Assembly (NCBI GenBank): GCA_937868025.1
Contig: CALMLJ010000059.1
Coordinates: forward strand, 1-19,643
Direction: 5' to 3'
Length of the DNA: 19,643 nt
Source of the DNA: an uncultured Acidimicrobiaceae bacterium
GTDB taxonomy: Bacteria; Actinomycetota; Acidimicrobiia; Acidimicrobiales; Microtrichaceae
Shown: one piece after another, positions 13,640-19,643 of the stretch
How positions within the stretch are numbered: position 1 is the first letter of the stretch
Layout: the number at the start of each line of letters is the position of its first letter
Program-made: the position numbers and the translations under genes
Notes under the pieces: model-generated
What the model was told of the DNA's origin: nothing
The model's input: only the letters and a program-made list of their open reading frames with translations
Database searches by the model: none

Positions 13640-13798
13640 ATGCTCGGAGCCATCCTGATCATCATCGCCCTCTTGGTCGTCGTTCCCGTCGGCGTCCTGA
13701 TCTCGGGTGGCGCGCTCGCCGGCATCATCGGCTTCTTCGTCCAGAAGGACGTCGACCAGCTCAACGAGGGTTCCGAGCTCATCGACCTCAACGGCTGA
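13640..13798 (+). CDS. Small single-helix membrane protein (52 aa)
   Basis: An ATG at 13640 opens 52 codons ending in TGA at 13796-13798. Residues 3-33 are almost entirely hydrophobic (AILIIIALLVVVPVGVLISG, then GALAGIIGFF). A short acidic C-terminal tail follows (VQKDVDQLNEGSELIDLNG). The composition, codon use and a well-placed TAACCT box indicate a real gene between ridA and the AbiEi-like gene. I do not recognise a family. It is probably an integral membrane protein with one long or two tight helices; the function is unknown. Confidence 0.72.
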   Translation: MLGAILIIIALLVVVPVGVLISGGALAGIIGFFVQKDVDQLNEGSELIDLNG

Positions 13799-13886
13799 GC
13801 CACCCGCTCGTCTTCGAGCACTGGAGCAGTCGACGCCGGTCCTCCCGCTCCCGCGGCTCGTGCGGGTCGGCCAGAACGGAGTTCCC

Positions 13887-14795
13887 ATGCCCGAACGCTC
13901 ACTCGGCGACGTCGCCCATGATCGCTACGGCCTCGTCACCGACCGCGAACTCGACGAGCTCGGGATCACCGAGGGCGAACGCCGTCGTCGCATCGCCGCC
14001 GGTGAGTTCGAGCGCCTGAACGGCAAGGTGCTCGCGGTCGCGGGGTCACCCCGAACGTGGTCCCAACGCGCTGCGGCCGCATTGCTGGCGGTGCCGAGCG
14101 GTGTGCTCGGGTACGGGTCGGCGGCGCGGGTGCTCGGCCTGCCCGAGTACCGCGATCACGACGAGGTCACGCTGAGCGTGCCCCTGGCGGCGCACTACTT
14201 CATTCCGGGCATCGAGATCCGGCGCACGGGTCGCTGGTCCGACGAGCACGTGATGGTCACCGACGGGCTCCGGCACACCACGCTCGGCCGGACGCTCGTC
14301 GACCTCGCGCTCGTCACCCCTGATCGTCGCCTGCAGGACGTCATCGAGGAAGCGGTCTCCTCACAGCGCATCACCTGGGACGAACTCGAGGCGACCTACC
14401 GCTCGCTCGCAGGTCAGGGCCGCTCGGGCACCGCCGGCGCGCGGCGGGTCCTCGAGGCCGTCGAGGGCCGGCCACCCTCGGAGGCGGAACTCGAGCGGAT
14501 GTACACCGAACTGCTGCAGCGCGCCGGCGTGCCGGTCCCCACGATGCGGATGACCCCACCGTGGGCGGAACGGCAACCCGGACGGGTCGACGCGATGTAC
14601 GAGGACGCCACGGCGATCGTCGAGCTGGACGGTCGCAGGTTCCGGGTCCGTCACGCCGCGCTCACGGAGGACGCACGACGTGACCGCCTCGCGAGGGAGC
14701 ACGGCTACGACACGGTGAGGTTCACCCACCTGCAGCTCCGCAACGACCCCGACCACGTGGTCGAGGTGAGTCGGACCCTCAGCGCTCGAACCTGA
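13887..14795 (+). CDS. AbiEi-antitoxin-like protein with C-terminal DUF559 (Vsr-like nuclease fold) domain (302 aa)
   Basis: The ATG at 13887 has GGAG 5 nt upstream. The N-terminal ~45 residues (DRYGLVTDRELDELGITEGERRRRIAAGEFERL in outline) resemble the winged-helix domain of AbiEi-type antitoxins. The middle part (HTTLGRTLVDLA) is common in this actinobacterial group. The C-terminal ~80 residues resemble DUF559, a PD-(D/E)XK-like fold: E246 and D248 in AIVELDGRRFR, then RRDRLAREHGYDTVRFTHLQL. No AbiEii nucleotidyltransferase toxin gene is adjacent, so a toxin-antitoxin role is unsupported. Such solitary genes are common in Actinomycetota, and their function is unknown. It converges on glnR with a 21-bp gap. 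Confidence 0.78.
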   Translation: MPERSLGDVAHDRYGLVTDRELDELGITEGERRRRIAAGEFERLNGKVLAVAGSPRTWSQRAAAALLAVPSGVLGYGSAARVLGLPEYRDHDEVTLSVPLAAHYFIPGIEIRRTGRWSDEHVMVTDGLRHTTLGRTLVDLALVTPDRRLQDVIEEAVSSQRITWDELEATYRSLAGQGRSGTAGARRVLEAVEGRPPSEAELERMYTELLQRAGVPVPTMRMTPPWAERQPGRVDAMYEDATAIVELDGRRFRVRHAALTEDARRDRLAREHGYDTVRFTHLQLRNDPDHVVEVSRTLSART

Positions 14796-14797
14796 GG

Positions 14798-14813
14798 CGA
14801 GGTCCGATCCTCG
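14798..14813. terminator. Weak hairpin between AbiEi-like gene and glnR
   Basis: CGAGG (14798-14802) and CCTCG (14809-14813) form a 5-bp stem with a 6-nt loop in the 21-bp gap between convergent genes. There is no T-tract, so termination in either direction is uncertain. Confidence 0.3.
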
Positions 14814-14816
14814 GGG

Positions 14817-15485
14817 TCAGCCCCAACGGGACTCGCCGAAGCGGTAGCCCACCGAGCGCACGGTCGAGATCATCTGCGCGTGTTGCTCGCCGAGCTTGGC
14901 CCGGAGACGGCGGATGTGGACATCGACAGTGCGCGCGCCGCCGTAGTACTCGTAGCCCCACACCCGGCTGAGGAGCGTCTCCCGGGTGAACACCCGCCCG
15001 GGGTTCTGCGCCAGGAACTTGAGCAGCTCGTATTCCATGTACGTCAGGTCGAGCGGGTCGTCGTCGATCGATGCCTGGTAGGTCTCGAGGTTGAGGACGA
15101 GCGCCTTGTAGACGATCGTCTCGGAATCGTCGGCGAGCACACCCTGGCGCGTGAGCAGGTGCCTGAGGCGTGCCTCGAACTCCATCGGGTGGAACGGCGT
15201 GACGCAGAAGTCCTCGAACAGCTCGTGACGGCTCTCCAGCTCGCCGAGCTGGGAACCGCGCACCAACAGGAGGAGCGGCGCGATGCCGAGGTCGCCGCGG
15301 CCCAGCATCCGGGCGAACGTGAACGCACCGTCGGCATCGTCGGACGCGTCGACGATCGCCCCGGCCCAGCTTCCGGCCACCACCGACGCCTCGTCGGTCG
15401 CGGTCGCCCAGGAGTACCCGGCCATGTCGAGGGAACGCACGACATCGTGTGGGGGAGGATCCGGCCAACAGAGCAGTGGTTCCAT
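14817..15485 (-). CDS. glnR: GlnR-type orphan OmpR-family nitrogen regulator (222 aa)
   Basis: The C-terminal half (about residues 125-220) is an OmpR-type winged helix, with LDLTYMEYELLKFLAQNPGR in outline, VFTRETLLSRVWGYEYYGG, RTVDVHIRRLRAKLG and STVRSVGYRF. It is very close to actinobacterial GlnR. The N-terminal half is an atypical receiver: an Asp is kept at the usual site (D46 in AIVDASDD), but the acidic pair and the conserved Lys are not recognisable (CVTPFHP replaces the KP loop). This agrees with GlnR acting as an unphosphorylated dimer without a partner kinase. GlnR activates or represses nitrogen-assimilation genes. The ATG at 15485 has AGGGAG 9 nt upstream. The gene lies 13 bp downstream of glnA on the same strand, so the two are probably co-transcribed. 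Confidence 0.9.
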   Translation of the reverse strand: MEPLLCWPDPPPHDVVRSLDMAGYSWATATDEASVVAGSWAGAIVDASDDADGAFTFARMLGRGDLGIAPLLLLVRGSQLGELESRHELFEDFCVTPFHPMEFEARLRHLLTRQGVLADDSETIVYKALVLNLETYQASIDDDPLDLTYMEYELLKFLAQNPGRVFTRETLLSRVWGYEYYGGARTVDVHIRRLRAKLGEQHAQMISTVRSVGYRFGESRWG

Positions 15486-15498
15486 TCGAAACGACTCC

Positions 15499-16836
15499 CT
15501 ACCAGTTCTTCAGATAGCGATCGAGTTCGAACTGGCTCACATGCGCCTTGTAGTCGCTCCATTCCGCACGTTTGTTGCGGAGGAACCACTCGTAGATGTG
15601 TTCGCCCAGCGCCTCGCGGACGAGGTCGGAGGCCTCCATCACGTCGAGCGCATCGGAGAGCGAGGATGGCAACAATGGGATGTCTGCCTTGACCCGTTCG
15701 GCCTCGGTCAGCTCGAACAGGTTGGCGTTGGCCTCGGGCGGAAGTTCGTAGTTGCCGTCGACGCCGGCCATGCCGGCGGCGAGCAGCACCGAATAGGCGA
15801 GGTAGGGATTGCACGCGGGATCGAGCGCCCGGTATTCGATACGGGTGCCAGCCGCTTCCTTACCCCGTTTGGTCACGGGGATTCGAACGAGTGCGGATCG
15901 GTTGTTGCGGGCCCACGAGACGTGCACGGGAGCCTCGAAGCCGCTCACCAGGCGCTTGTAGCTGTTGACCAGCTGGTTGGTCACCGCGGTGATCTCGGGG
16001 GCGTGGCGGAGCAGGCCGGCGATGAACTGCTGTGCGACGGGCGACAGGTTCGACTCGGCGCCTTCCTCGTAGAAGGCGTTGGTCTCGCCGGCGAAGAGGG
16101 AGATGTGGGTGTGCATGCCCGAGCCCTGCACCCCGGCGATCGGCTTCGGCATGAACGTGGCGTGCACACCATGCTGGAGTGCGACCTCCCGCACGACCAG
16201 GCGCAGCGTCATCACGTTGTCGGCCATCGACAGCGCATCGGTGTACCGCAGGTCGATCTCGTGCTGGGAGGGGGCATCCTCGTGGAACGAGTACTCGACG
16301 GGGATGCCGGTCGCCTCGAGCCGCTGGATGGTGGCGCGTCGGATGTCCGACGACACGTCCTTGGTGGTGAGGTCGAAATAGCTGGCGGTGTCGAGCGGGA
16401 CCGGTGCCTGCGACGGGTCGTCGCTCTCGAGGTAGAAGAACTCGACCTCGGGTGCGCACATCAGCGTGAAACCGGCGTCGTGGGCCCGCTGGAGATTGCG
16501 CTTGAGCACCTGGCGGGGGTCGCCCTCGAAGGGGGAGCCGTCGAGGTTGACGAGATCGCAGAACATGCGGGCGCTCACCTCGGCGCCGTCGCCCCAGGTC
16601 ATGAGCTGGAAGCTCGACGCATCGGGGATCGCGAGCACGTCGCTCTCCTGCACGCGGCTGAACCCATCGATGGCGGACCCGTCGAACTGGATGCCGTCCT
16701 CGAACACCGACTCGAGTTCGACGGGCGAGATCGCGACCGACTTCAGTTGCCCCAGGACGTCGCAGAACCAGAGGCGGATCAGGCGAACCTTCCGCTCCTC
16801 GACGGTGCGGAGCACGTAGGACTGCTGGTGTTCCAT
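15499..16836 (-). CDS. glnA: Glutamine synthetase type I, alpha-like (445 aa)
   Basis: A full-length GSI with RLWFCDVLGQLKS, FDGSAIDGFSR, metal-ligand strands (CAPEVEFF), GSGMHTHISLF, NRSALVRIP and EYRALDPACNPYLA. The C-terminal region reads NLFELTEAERVKADIPLLP and lacks the NLYDLP adenylylation motif. With 445 residues it matches the unadenylylated GSI-alpha class (as in Bacillus) rather than the ~470-residue GSI-beta. It condenses glutamate and ammonia to glutamine using ATP. The ATG at 16836 has GAAGG/GGTAGGGG just upstream. An in-frame extension to 16953 runs through the regulatory region and is rejected. glnR follows 13 bp downstream. It is divergent from glnII, with GlnR-like half-sites between them. 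A homologue of another GSI subfamily (GlnA2-4) cannot be excluded. Confidence 0.92.
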   Translation of the reverse strand: MEHQQSYVLRTVEERKVRLIRLWFCDVLGQLKSVAISPVELESVFEDGIQFDGSAIDGFSRVQESDVLAIPDASSFQLMTWGDGAEVSARMFCDLVNLDGSPFEGDPRQVLKRNLQRAHDAGFTLMCAPEVEFFYLESDDPSQAPVPLDTASYFDLTTKDVSSDIRRATIQRLEATGIPVEYSFHEDAPSQHEIDLRYTDALSMADNVMTLRLVVREVALQHGVHATFMPKPIAGVQGSGMHTHISLFAGETNAFYEEGAESNLSPVAQQFIAGLLRHAPEITAVTNQLVNSYKRLVSGFEAPVHVSWARNNRSALVRIPVTKRGKEAAGTRIEYRALDPACNPYLAYSVLLAAGMAGVDGNYELPPEANANLFELTEAERVKADIPLLPSSLSDALDVMEASDLVREALGEHIYEWFLRNKRAEWSDYKAHVSQFELDRYLKNW

Positions 16837-16886
16837 GCCCCTACCTTCTACGAACTCGACGGTTCCGCAAAATTCTCGGGTCCCAG

Positions 16887-16924
16887 TTAACACAGCGTTC
16901 ACATTGGGGCAACGGGTGGGAAAT
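16887..16924. promoter_or_regulatory. Candidate GlnR operator: four half-sites in 11-bp phase
   Basis: TTAAC (16887-16891), TTCAC (16898-16902), GCAAC (16909-16913) and GAAAT (16920-16924) are each separated by exactly 6 nt. The known GlnR pattern is GTnAC-n6-GnAAC repeated, with AC-n9-AC at its core; the first three sites keep that AC spacing and the last matches GAAAc in four of five bases. The array lies between glnA and glnII and just upstream of a TAGGTT -10 for glnII. The first two units also resemble the 11-bp direct repeats bound by Streptomyces PhoP (GTTCACC). Confidence 0.68.
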
Positions 16925-16928
16925 CGCG

Positions 16929-16934
16929 TAGGTT
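16929..16934 (+). promoter_or_regulatory. Candidate glnII -10 element
   Basis: TAGGTT fits TANNNT and would begin transcription near 16941, leaving a leader of about 56 nt. The -35 position (around 16906-16911, GGGGCA) is poor and overlaps the GlnR-like half-sites, as expected for an activator-dependent promoter. Confidence 0.45.
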
Positions 16935-16997
16935 CAGCCTTGCTCCGAATCAAAAAACAGGCCGTCCGCTGGCGGTCTCCGACAAGAGGTGGTGTCC

Positions 16998-18017
16998 GTG
17001 CCGTACAGGGCTGAATACATCTGGATCGATGGAACCGAACCGACTCCGTTGATGCGCTCGAAGACCAAGATCATCGAGAATGGCAAGGAGCCCGGCATCT
17101 GGGGCTTCGACGGTTCGTCCACGAACCAGGCCCCCGGCTCCGACTCGGACTGCGTGCTCAACCCGGTCTTCCAGTGCCCCGACCCCACCCGCGGTGAGGG
17201 CGACATCCTCGTGCTCTGCGAGGTGCTCCTTCCCGGCACGCTCGAGCCGCACCCCACCAACCACCGTCGCGCCTGCCTCGAGGCGCACGAGAAGTACGCG
17301 AAGGACTTCGAGCCGATGTTCGGCATCGAGCAGGAGTACACCCTCTTCCAGGAGGGCCGTCCCCTCGGCTGGCCCAAGGAGGGCTACTACTACCCCGCAC
17401 CGCAGGGCCCCTACTACTGCGGCGTCGGCTCGGTGGAGATCGCCGGTCGTGACCTCGTCGAGGCCCACACGACCGCCTGCATCCAGGCCGGTATCGGCAT
17501 CGTCGGCACCAACGCCGAGGTGATGCTCGGCCAGTGGGAGTACCAGATCGGCATCCTCAACACGATCGACGTCGCCGACCACTTGTGGATGTCCCGGTAC
17601 CTGCTGTACCGCATTGGCGAGGACTTCGGCGTGAACGCGTCGATCTCGGCGAAGCCGATCAAGGGCGACTGGAACGGCGCCGGCTGTCACACCAACTTCT
17701 CCACCAAGCAGATGCGCGAGGGTTGGGATCCGATCATCGCCGCGTGCGAGGCCCTCGGTGGCCCGGGCAAGGTCGAGGAGCACCTCGCCGGCTACGGCCA
17801 CGGCTACGAGGAGCGTCTCACCGGCCTGCACGAGACGGCGCACTTCAGCGAGTACCGCTACGGCGTGTCCGACCGTGGCGCCTCGGTCCGCATCCCGTGG
17901 CAGGTGGGTGTCGACAAGAAGGGCTACATCGAGGATCGTCGCCCGAACGCCAACATCGATCCGTACATCGTGTCGCGTCTGATCACGAACACCGTGTGCG
18001 AGGCGGCCTCGGCCTAG
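16998..18017 (+). CDS. glnII: Glutamine synthetase type II (339 aa)
   Basis: The protein is a eukaryote-like GSII. AEYIWIDGTEPTPLMRSKTK opens the chain. GFDGSSTNQAPGSDSDC, the EQEYTLF metal-binding strand, KGDWNGAGCHTNFST and RRPNANIDPY follow. The ~340-residue length matches Streptomyces and Frankia GlnII. The start is taken as the GTG at 16998, which aligns with the family N-terminus and has AGAGGTGG upstream; the GTGs at 16989 and 16992 are alternatives. GSII is not adenylylated and is usually controlled at transcription, in Actinomycetota by GlnR, which fits the half-sites upstream. It ends before a strong terminator. Confidence 0.96.
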   Translation: MPYRAEYIWIDGTEPTPLMRSKTKIIENGKEPGIWGFDGSSTNQAPGSDSDCVLNPVFQCPDPTRGEGDILVLCEVLLPGTLEPHPTNHRRACLEAHEKYAKDFEPMFGIEQEYTLFQEGRPLGWPKEGYYYPAPQGPYYCGVGSVEIAGRDLVEAHTTACIQAGIGIVGTNAEVMLGQWEYQIGILNTIDVADHLWMSRYLLYRIGEDFGVNASISAKPIKGDWNGAGCHTNFSTKQMREGWDPIIAACEALGGPGKVEEHLAGYGHGYEERLTGLHETAHFSEYRYGVSDRGASVRIPWQVGVDKKGYIEDRRPNANIDPYIVSRLITNTVCEAASA

Positions 18018-18055
18018 CCGAGCGCCACACGCCGGCCGGTCCGACCGATACTGCG

Positions 18056-18081
18056 AACGAGGGGCCTTCGGGCCCCTCGTT
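18056..18081 (+). terminator. Intrinsic terminator after glnII
   Basis: AACGAGGGGCC, loop TTCG, GGCCCCTCGTT form a perfect 11-bp stem with a stable C(UUCG)G tetraloop, followed by T and then CGCG. It lies 38 bp after the glnII stop and about 55 bp before nadE, so it separates the two transcription units. Confidence 0.88.
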
Positions 18082-18135
18082 TCGCGTCCGGCGCCGTGTG
18101 CGGTCGTCCTCACGGCCTGTGCCAGGCTTGGGCTC

Positions 18136-19643
18136 GTGAGTTCCGTGCGTGTCGCCCTGGCCCAGTTGAACCCGACCGTCGGCGATCTCGTCGCCAACAC
18201 CGACGAGATCCTCCGAACCTTGGCCGAGGCCCAGACCGCCGGTGCACGGATCGTCGTGTTCGGTGAGTTCGCCGTGTGCGGCTACCCGCCCGAGGACCTG
18301 GTGCTGAAGCGGCGGTTCGTCGACGACTGCTGGGTCCAGGTCGAACGGATCGCCGAGGCGTCGGTGTCGTGCGCCGCCGTGGTCGGTGTGCCGCAACGTG
18401 CCGAGGACGGCCGGCTCTACAACACCGCAGTGGTGTGTCGCGAGGGTCGGGTCGACTACGTGTACCGCAAGCAGGAGCTGCCGACGTACGCCGTGTTCGA
18501 CGAGCACCGGTGGTTCCGGCCCGGTGAGGTCGACCAGCCGCTGTGGGACTTCGACGGTGTTCCGGTCGGCATCTCGGTCTGCGAGGACATCTGGATTCCC
18601 GACGGCCCGGTGCTGCGCCAGGCCACCGCTGGGGCGCGCCTCCTCCTCAACCTCAACGGTTCACCCTTCCACCACGACAAGATCGTGCATCGCGAGAAGA
18701 TGCTCCGCGACCGGGCGGTCGCCGCCGGAGCACCGATCGTGTACGTCAACCAGGTCGGCGGTCAGGACGAGCTGGTCTTCGACGGCGGGTCGTTCGTCAT
18801 CGGCGGCGACGGTGCGCTCGTGGCGCGGCTCCCGCAGTTCCGCCCGCACCTCGAGCTCGTGGACATCGAACTCGACGGCGCGTCGGCGCCCGGTGACCTC
18901 GTCGTTCCCCGGTTGGAGCATGCCGAGGAGATGTGGTCGGCCCTGGTGCTCGGCACCCGTGACTACACGATCAAGAACGGGTTCACCGATGTCGTGATCG
19001 GGTTGTCGGGCGGTATCGATTCGTCGATCGTGGCGGCCATCGCCGTCGACGCGCTCGGTGCGGACCGGGTCCACGGCGTGATGATGCCCTCGCGGTACAG
19101 CTCCGACGGCTCGATCACCGACGCCGAACGTCTCTGCAACACGCTGGCCATCGAATCGCGCGTCATTCCGATCGAGGCCGGGCACCGTGCGTTCGAGGAG
19201 ATGTTGGCCCCCTCCTTCGAGGGGATCGCACCCGACCTCACCGAGGAGAACCTCCAGTCGCGGCTCCGGGGCGTCACCCTCATGGCCCTCTCCAACAAGT
19301 TCGGCTGGTTGGTCCTCACCACTGGCAACAAGAGCGAGTCGGCGGTCGGCTACTCGACGCTCTACGGAGACACCGCCGGCGGGCTGGCGGTGATCAAGGA
19401 CGTCTACAAGACCGTGGTCTACGACCTGTGTCGTTGGCGCAACGACGAGGCCGGCTACGAGATCATCCCGGAGTCGGTGCTCACCAAGGCGCCGTCCGCC
19501 GAGTTGCGACCCGACCAGCGCGACGACCAGAGCCTTCCCGCCTACGAGGTGCTCGATCCGATCCTCCGCGGCTACGTCGACGGCGACCAGACCGTGACCG
19601 ACCTGATCGAGGCGGGTCACGACCCGGCGGTCGTCGGGCGCAT
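18136..19643 (+). CDS. nadE: Glutamine-dependent NAD+ synthetase, 3' end beyond the window
   Basis: The enzyme makes NAD+ from nicotinic acid adenine dinucleotide, ATP and glutamine. Residues 1-260 are a nitrilase-type glutaminase domain with the triad E44 (VFGEFAVCGYPPEDL), K112 (YRKQELPTYAVFDE) and C149 (GISVCEDIW). The synthetase domain starts near 265, with the PP-loop SGGIDSS at 291-297, followed by TTGNKSESAVGYSTLYGD and KDVYKTVVYDLCRW. The 502 visible codons reach the window edge without a stop; related enzymes have roughly 550-690 residues. The start is the GTG at 18136; CAGGCT, one base from TANNNT, ends 7 nt upstream. It stands apart from glnII because of the terminator but uses the glutamine that the neighbouring synthetases make. 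Confidence 0.95.
   Translation, partial: MSSVRVALAQLNPTVGDLVANTDEILRTLAEAQTAGARIVVFGEFAVCGYPPEDLVLKRRFVDDCWVQVERIAEASVSCAAVVGVPQRAEDGRLYNTAVVCREGRVDYVYRKQELPTYAVFDEHRWFRPGEVDQPLWDFDGVPVGISVCEDIWIPDGPVLRQATAGARLLLNLNGSPFHHDKIVHREKMLRDRAVAAGAPIVYVNQVGGQDELVFDGGSFVIGGDGALVARLPQFRPHLELVDIELDGASAPGDLVVPRLEHAEEMWSALVLGTRDYTIKNGFTDVVIGLSGGIDSSIVAAIAVDALGADRVHGVMMPSRYSSDGSITDAERLCNTLAIESRVIPIEAGHRAFEEMLAPSFEGIAPDLTEENLQSRLRGVTLMALSNKFGWLVLTTGNKSESAVGYSTLYGDTAGGLAVIKDVYKTVVYDLCRWRNDEAGYEIIPESVLTKAPSAELRPDQRDDQSLPAYEVLDPILRGYVDGDQTVTDLIEAGHDPAVVGR

Noticed and set aside
13887..14795. Toxin-antitoxin module
   Set aside because: The protein resembles an AbiEi antitoxin in part, but there is no adjacent AbiEii-type toxin gene. 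The neighbours are a small membrane protein and glnR.
15283..16890. Long plus-strand open frame opposite glnA and glnR
   Set aside because: It is a shadow of the conserved glutamine synthetase, with composition typical of reverse-complement high-GC codons.
16837..16953. N-terminal extension of glnA
   Set aside because: It runs through the GlnR-like half-sites. The ATG at 16836 has a good ribosome binding site and matches the GSI N-terminus.
16950..18200. Long minus-strand open frame opposite glnII
   Set aside because: It is antisense to an unmistakable GSII and crosses the terminator; no recognisable domain.
18661..19620. Long minus-strand open frame opposite nadE
   Set aside because: It is antisense to conserved NAD+ synthetase motifs; a shadow frame.

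Overview
The window is high-GC bacterial DNA, densely packed with genes. The content points to the phylum Actinomycetota, most likely the class Acidimicrobiia (an Ilumatobacter-like lineage). The evidence is a WhiB protein, an orphan GlnR-type regulator, both GSI and GSII glutamine synthetases, a paired ArsA-type ATPase operon, frequent GTG/TTG starts, and several genes whose -10 hexamer lies 6-7 nt before the start codon. The class assignment is inference; the phylum is fairly secure.

Layout. (1) 1-363: the 3' end of a serine hydrolase of the beta-lactamase family. (2) 385-3370, minus strand: three Tad-pilus-type genes (TadE-like, TadE-like, TadG-like) coupled by ATGA overlaps, preceded by a sigma-28-like -10 element. 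(3) 3557-3630: tRNA-Pro(CGG). (4) 3712-4644: a stand-alone receiver-domain protein divergent from a STAS anti-sigma antagonist. (5) 4675-8433: two ArsA/Get3-like ATPases divergent from an NfeD-type membrane protein, then a WhiB regulator. (6) 8504-9906: fxsA and a NUDT19-like Nudix hydrolase, overlapping by 4 bp. (7) 9931-11641: an Mrp/ApbC Fe-S ATPase divergent from an A-type Fe-S carrier. (8) 11662-13212: an unusual fusion of an intact CoxS-type di-[2Fe-2S] domain to a collapsed molybdenum-hydroxylase large subunit. (9) 13240-14795: RidA, a 52-residue membrane protein and an AbiEi/DUF559-like protein. (10) 14817-18017: glnR and glnA (minus strand) divergent from glnII. (11) 18136 to the window end: glutamine-dependent NAD+ synthetase, cut by the edge.

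How the genes fit together. The right third is a nitrogen module. GlnR lies 13 bp downstream of glnA in the same direction, and the glnA/glnII intergenic region holds four GlnR-like half-sites in exact 11-bp phase. A strong UUCG-loop terminator insulates glnII from nadE, whose product uses glutamine. The middle carries Fe-S handling genes (Mrp, an A-type carrier, WhiB, the Fe-S fusion protein). The ArsA pair beside whiB recalls the mycobacterial Rv3679-Rv3680-whiB4 neighbourhood.

The most unusual items are the Fe-S/degenerate molybdenum fusion, the apparently protease-dead NfeD protein, the recurrent leaderless-type starts, and a palindrome that supplies Shine-Dalgarno sequences to both strands. 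No mobile elements, CRISPR arrays or rRNA genes were seen.
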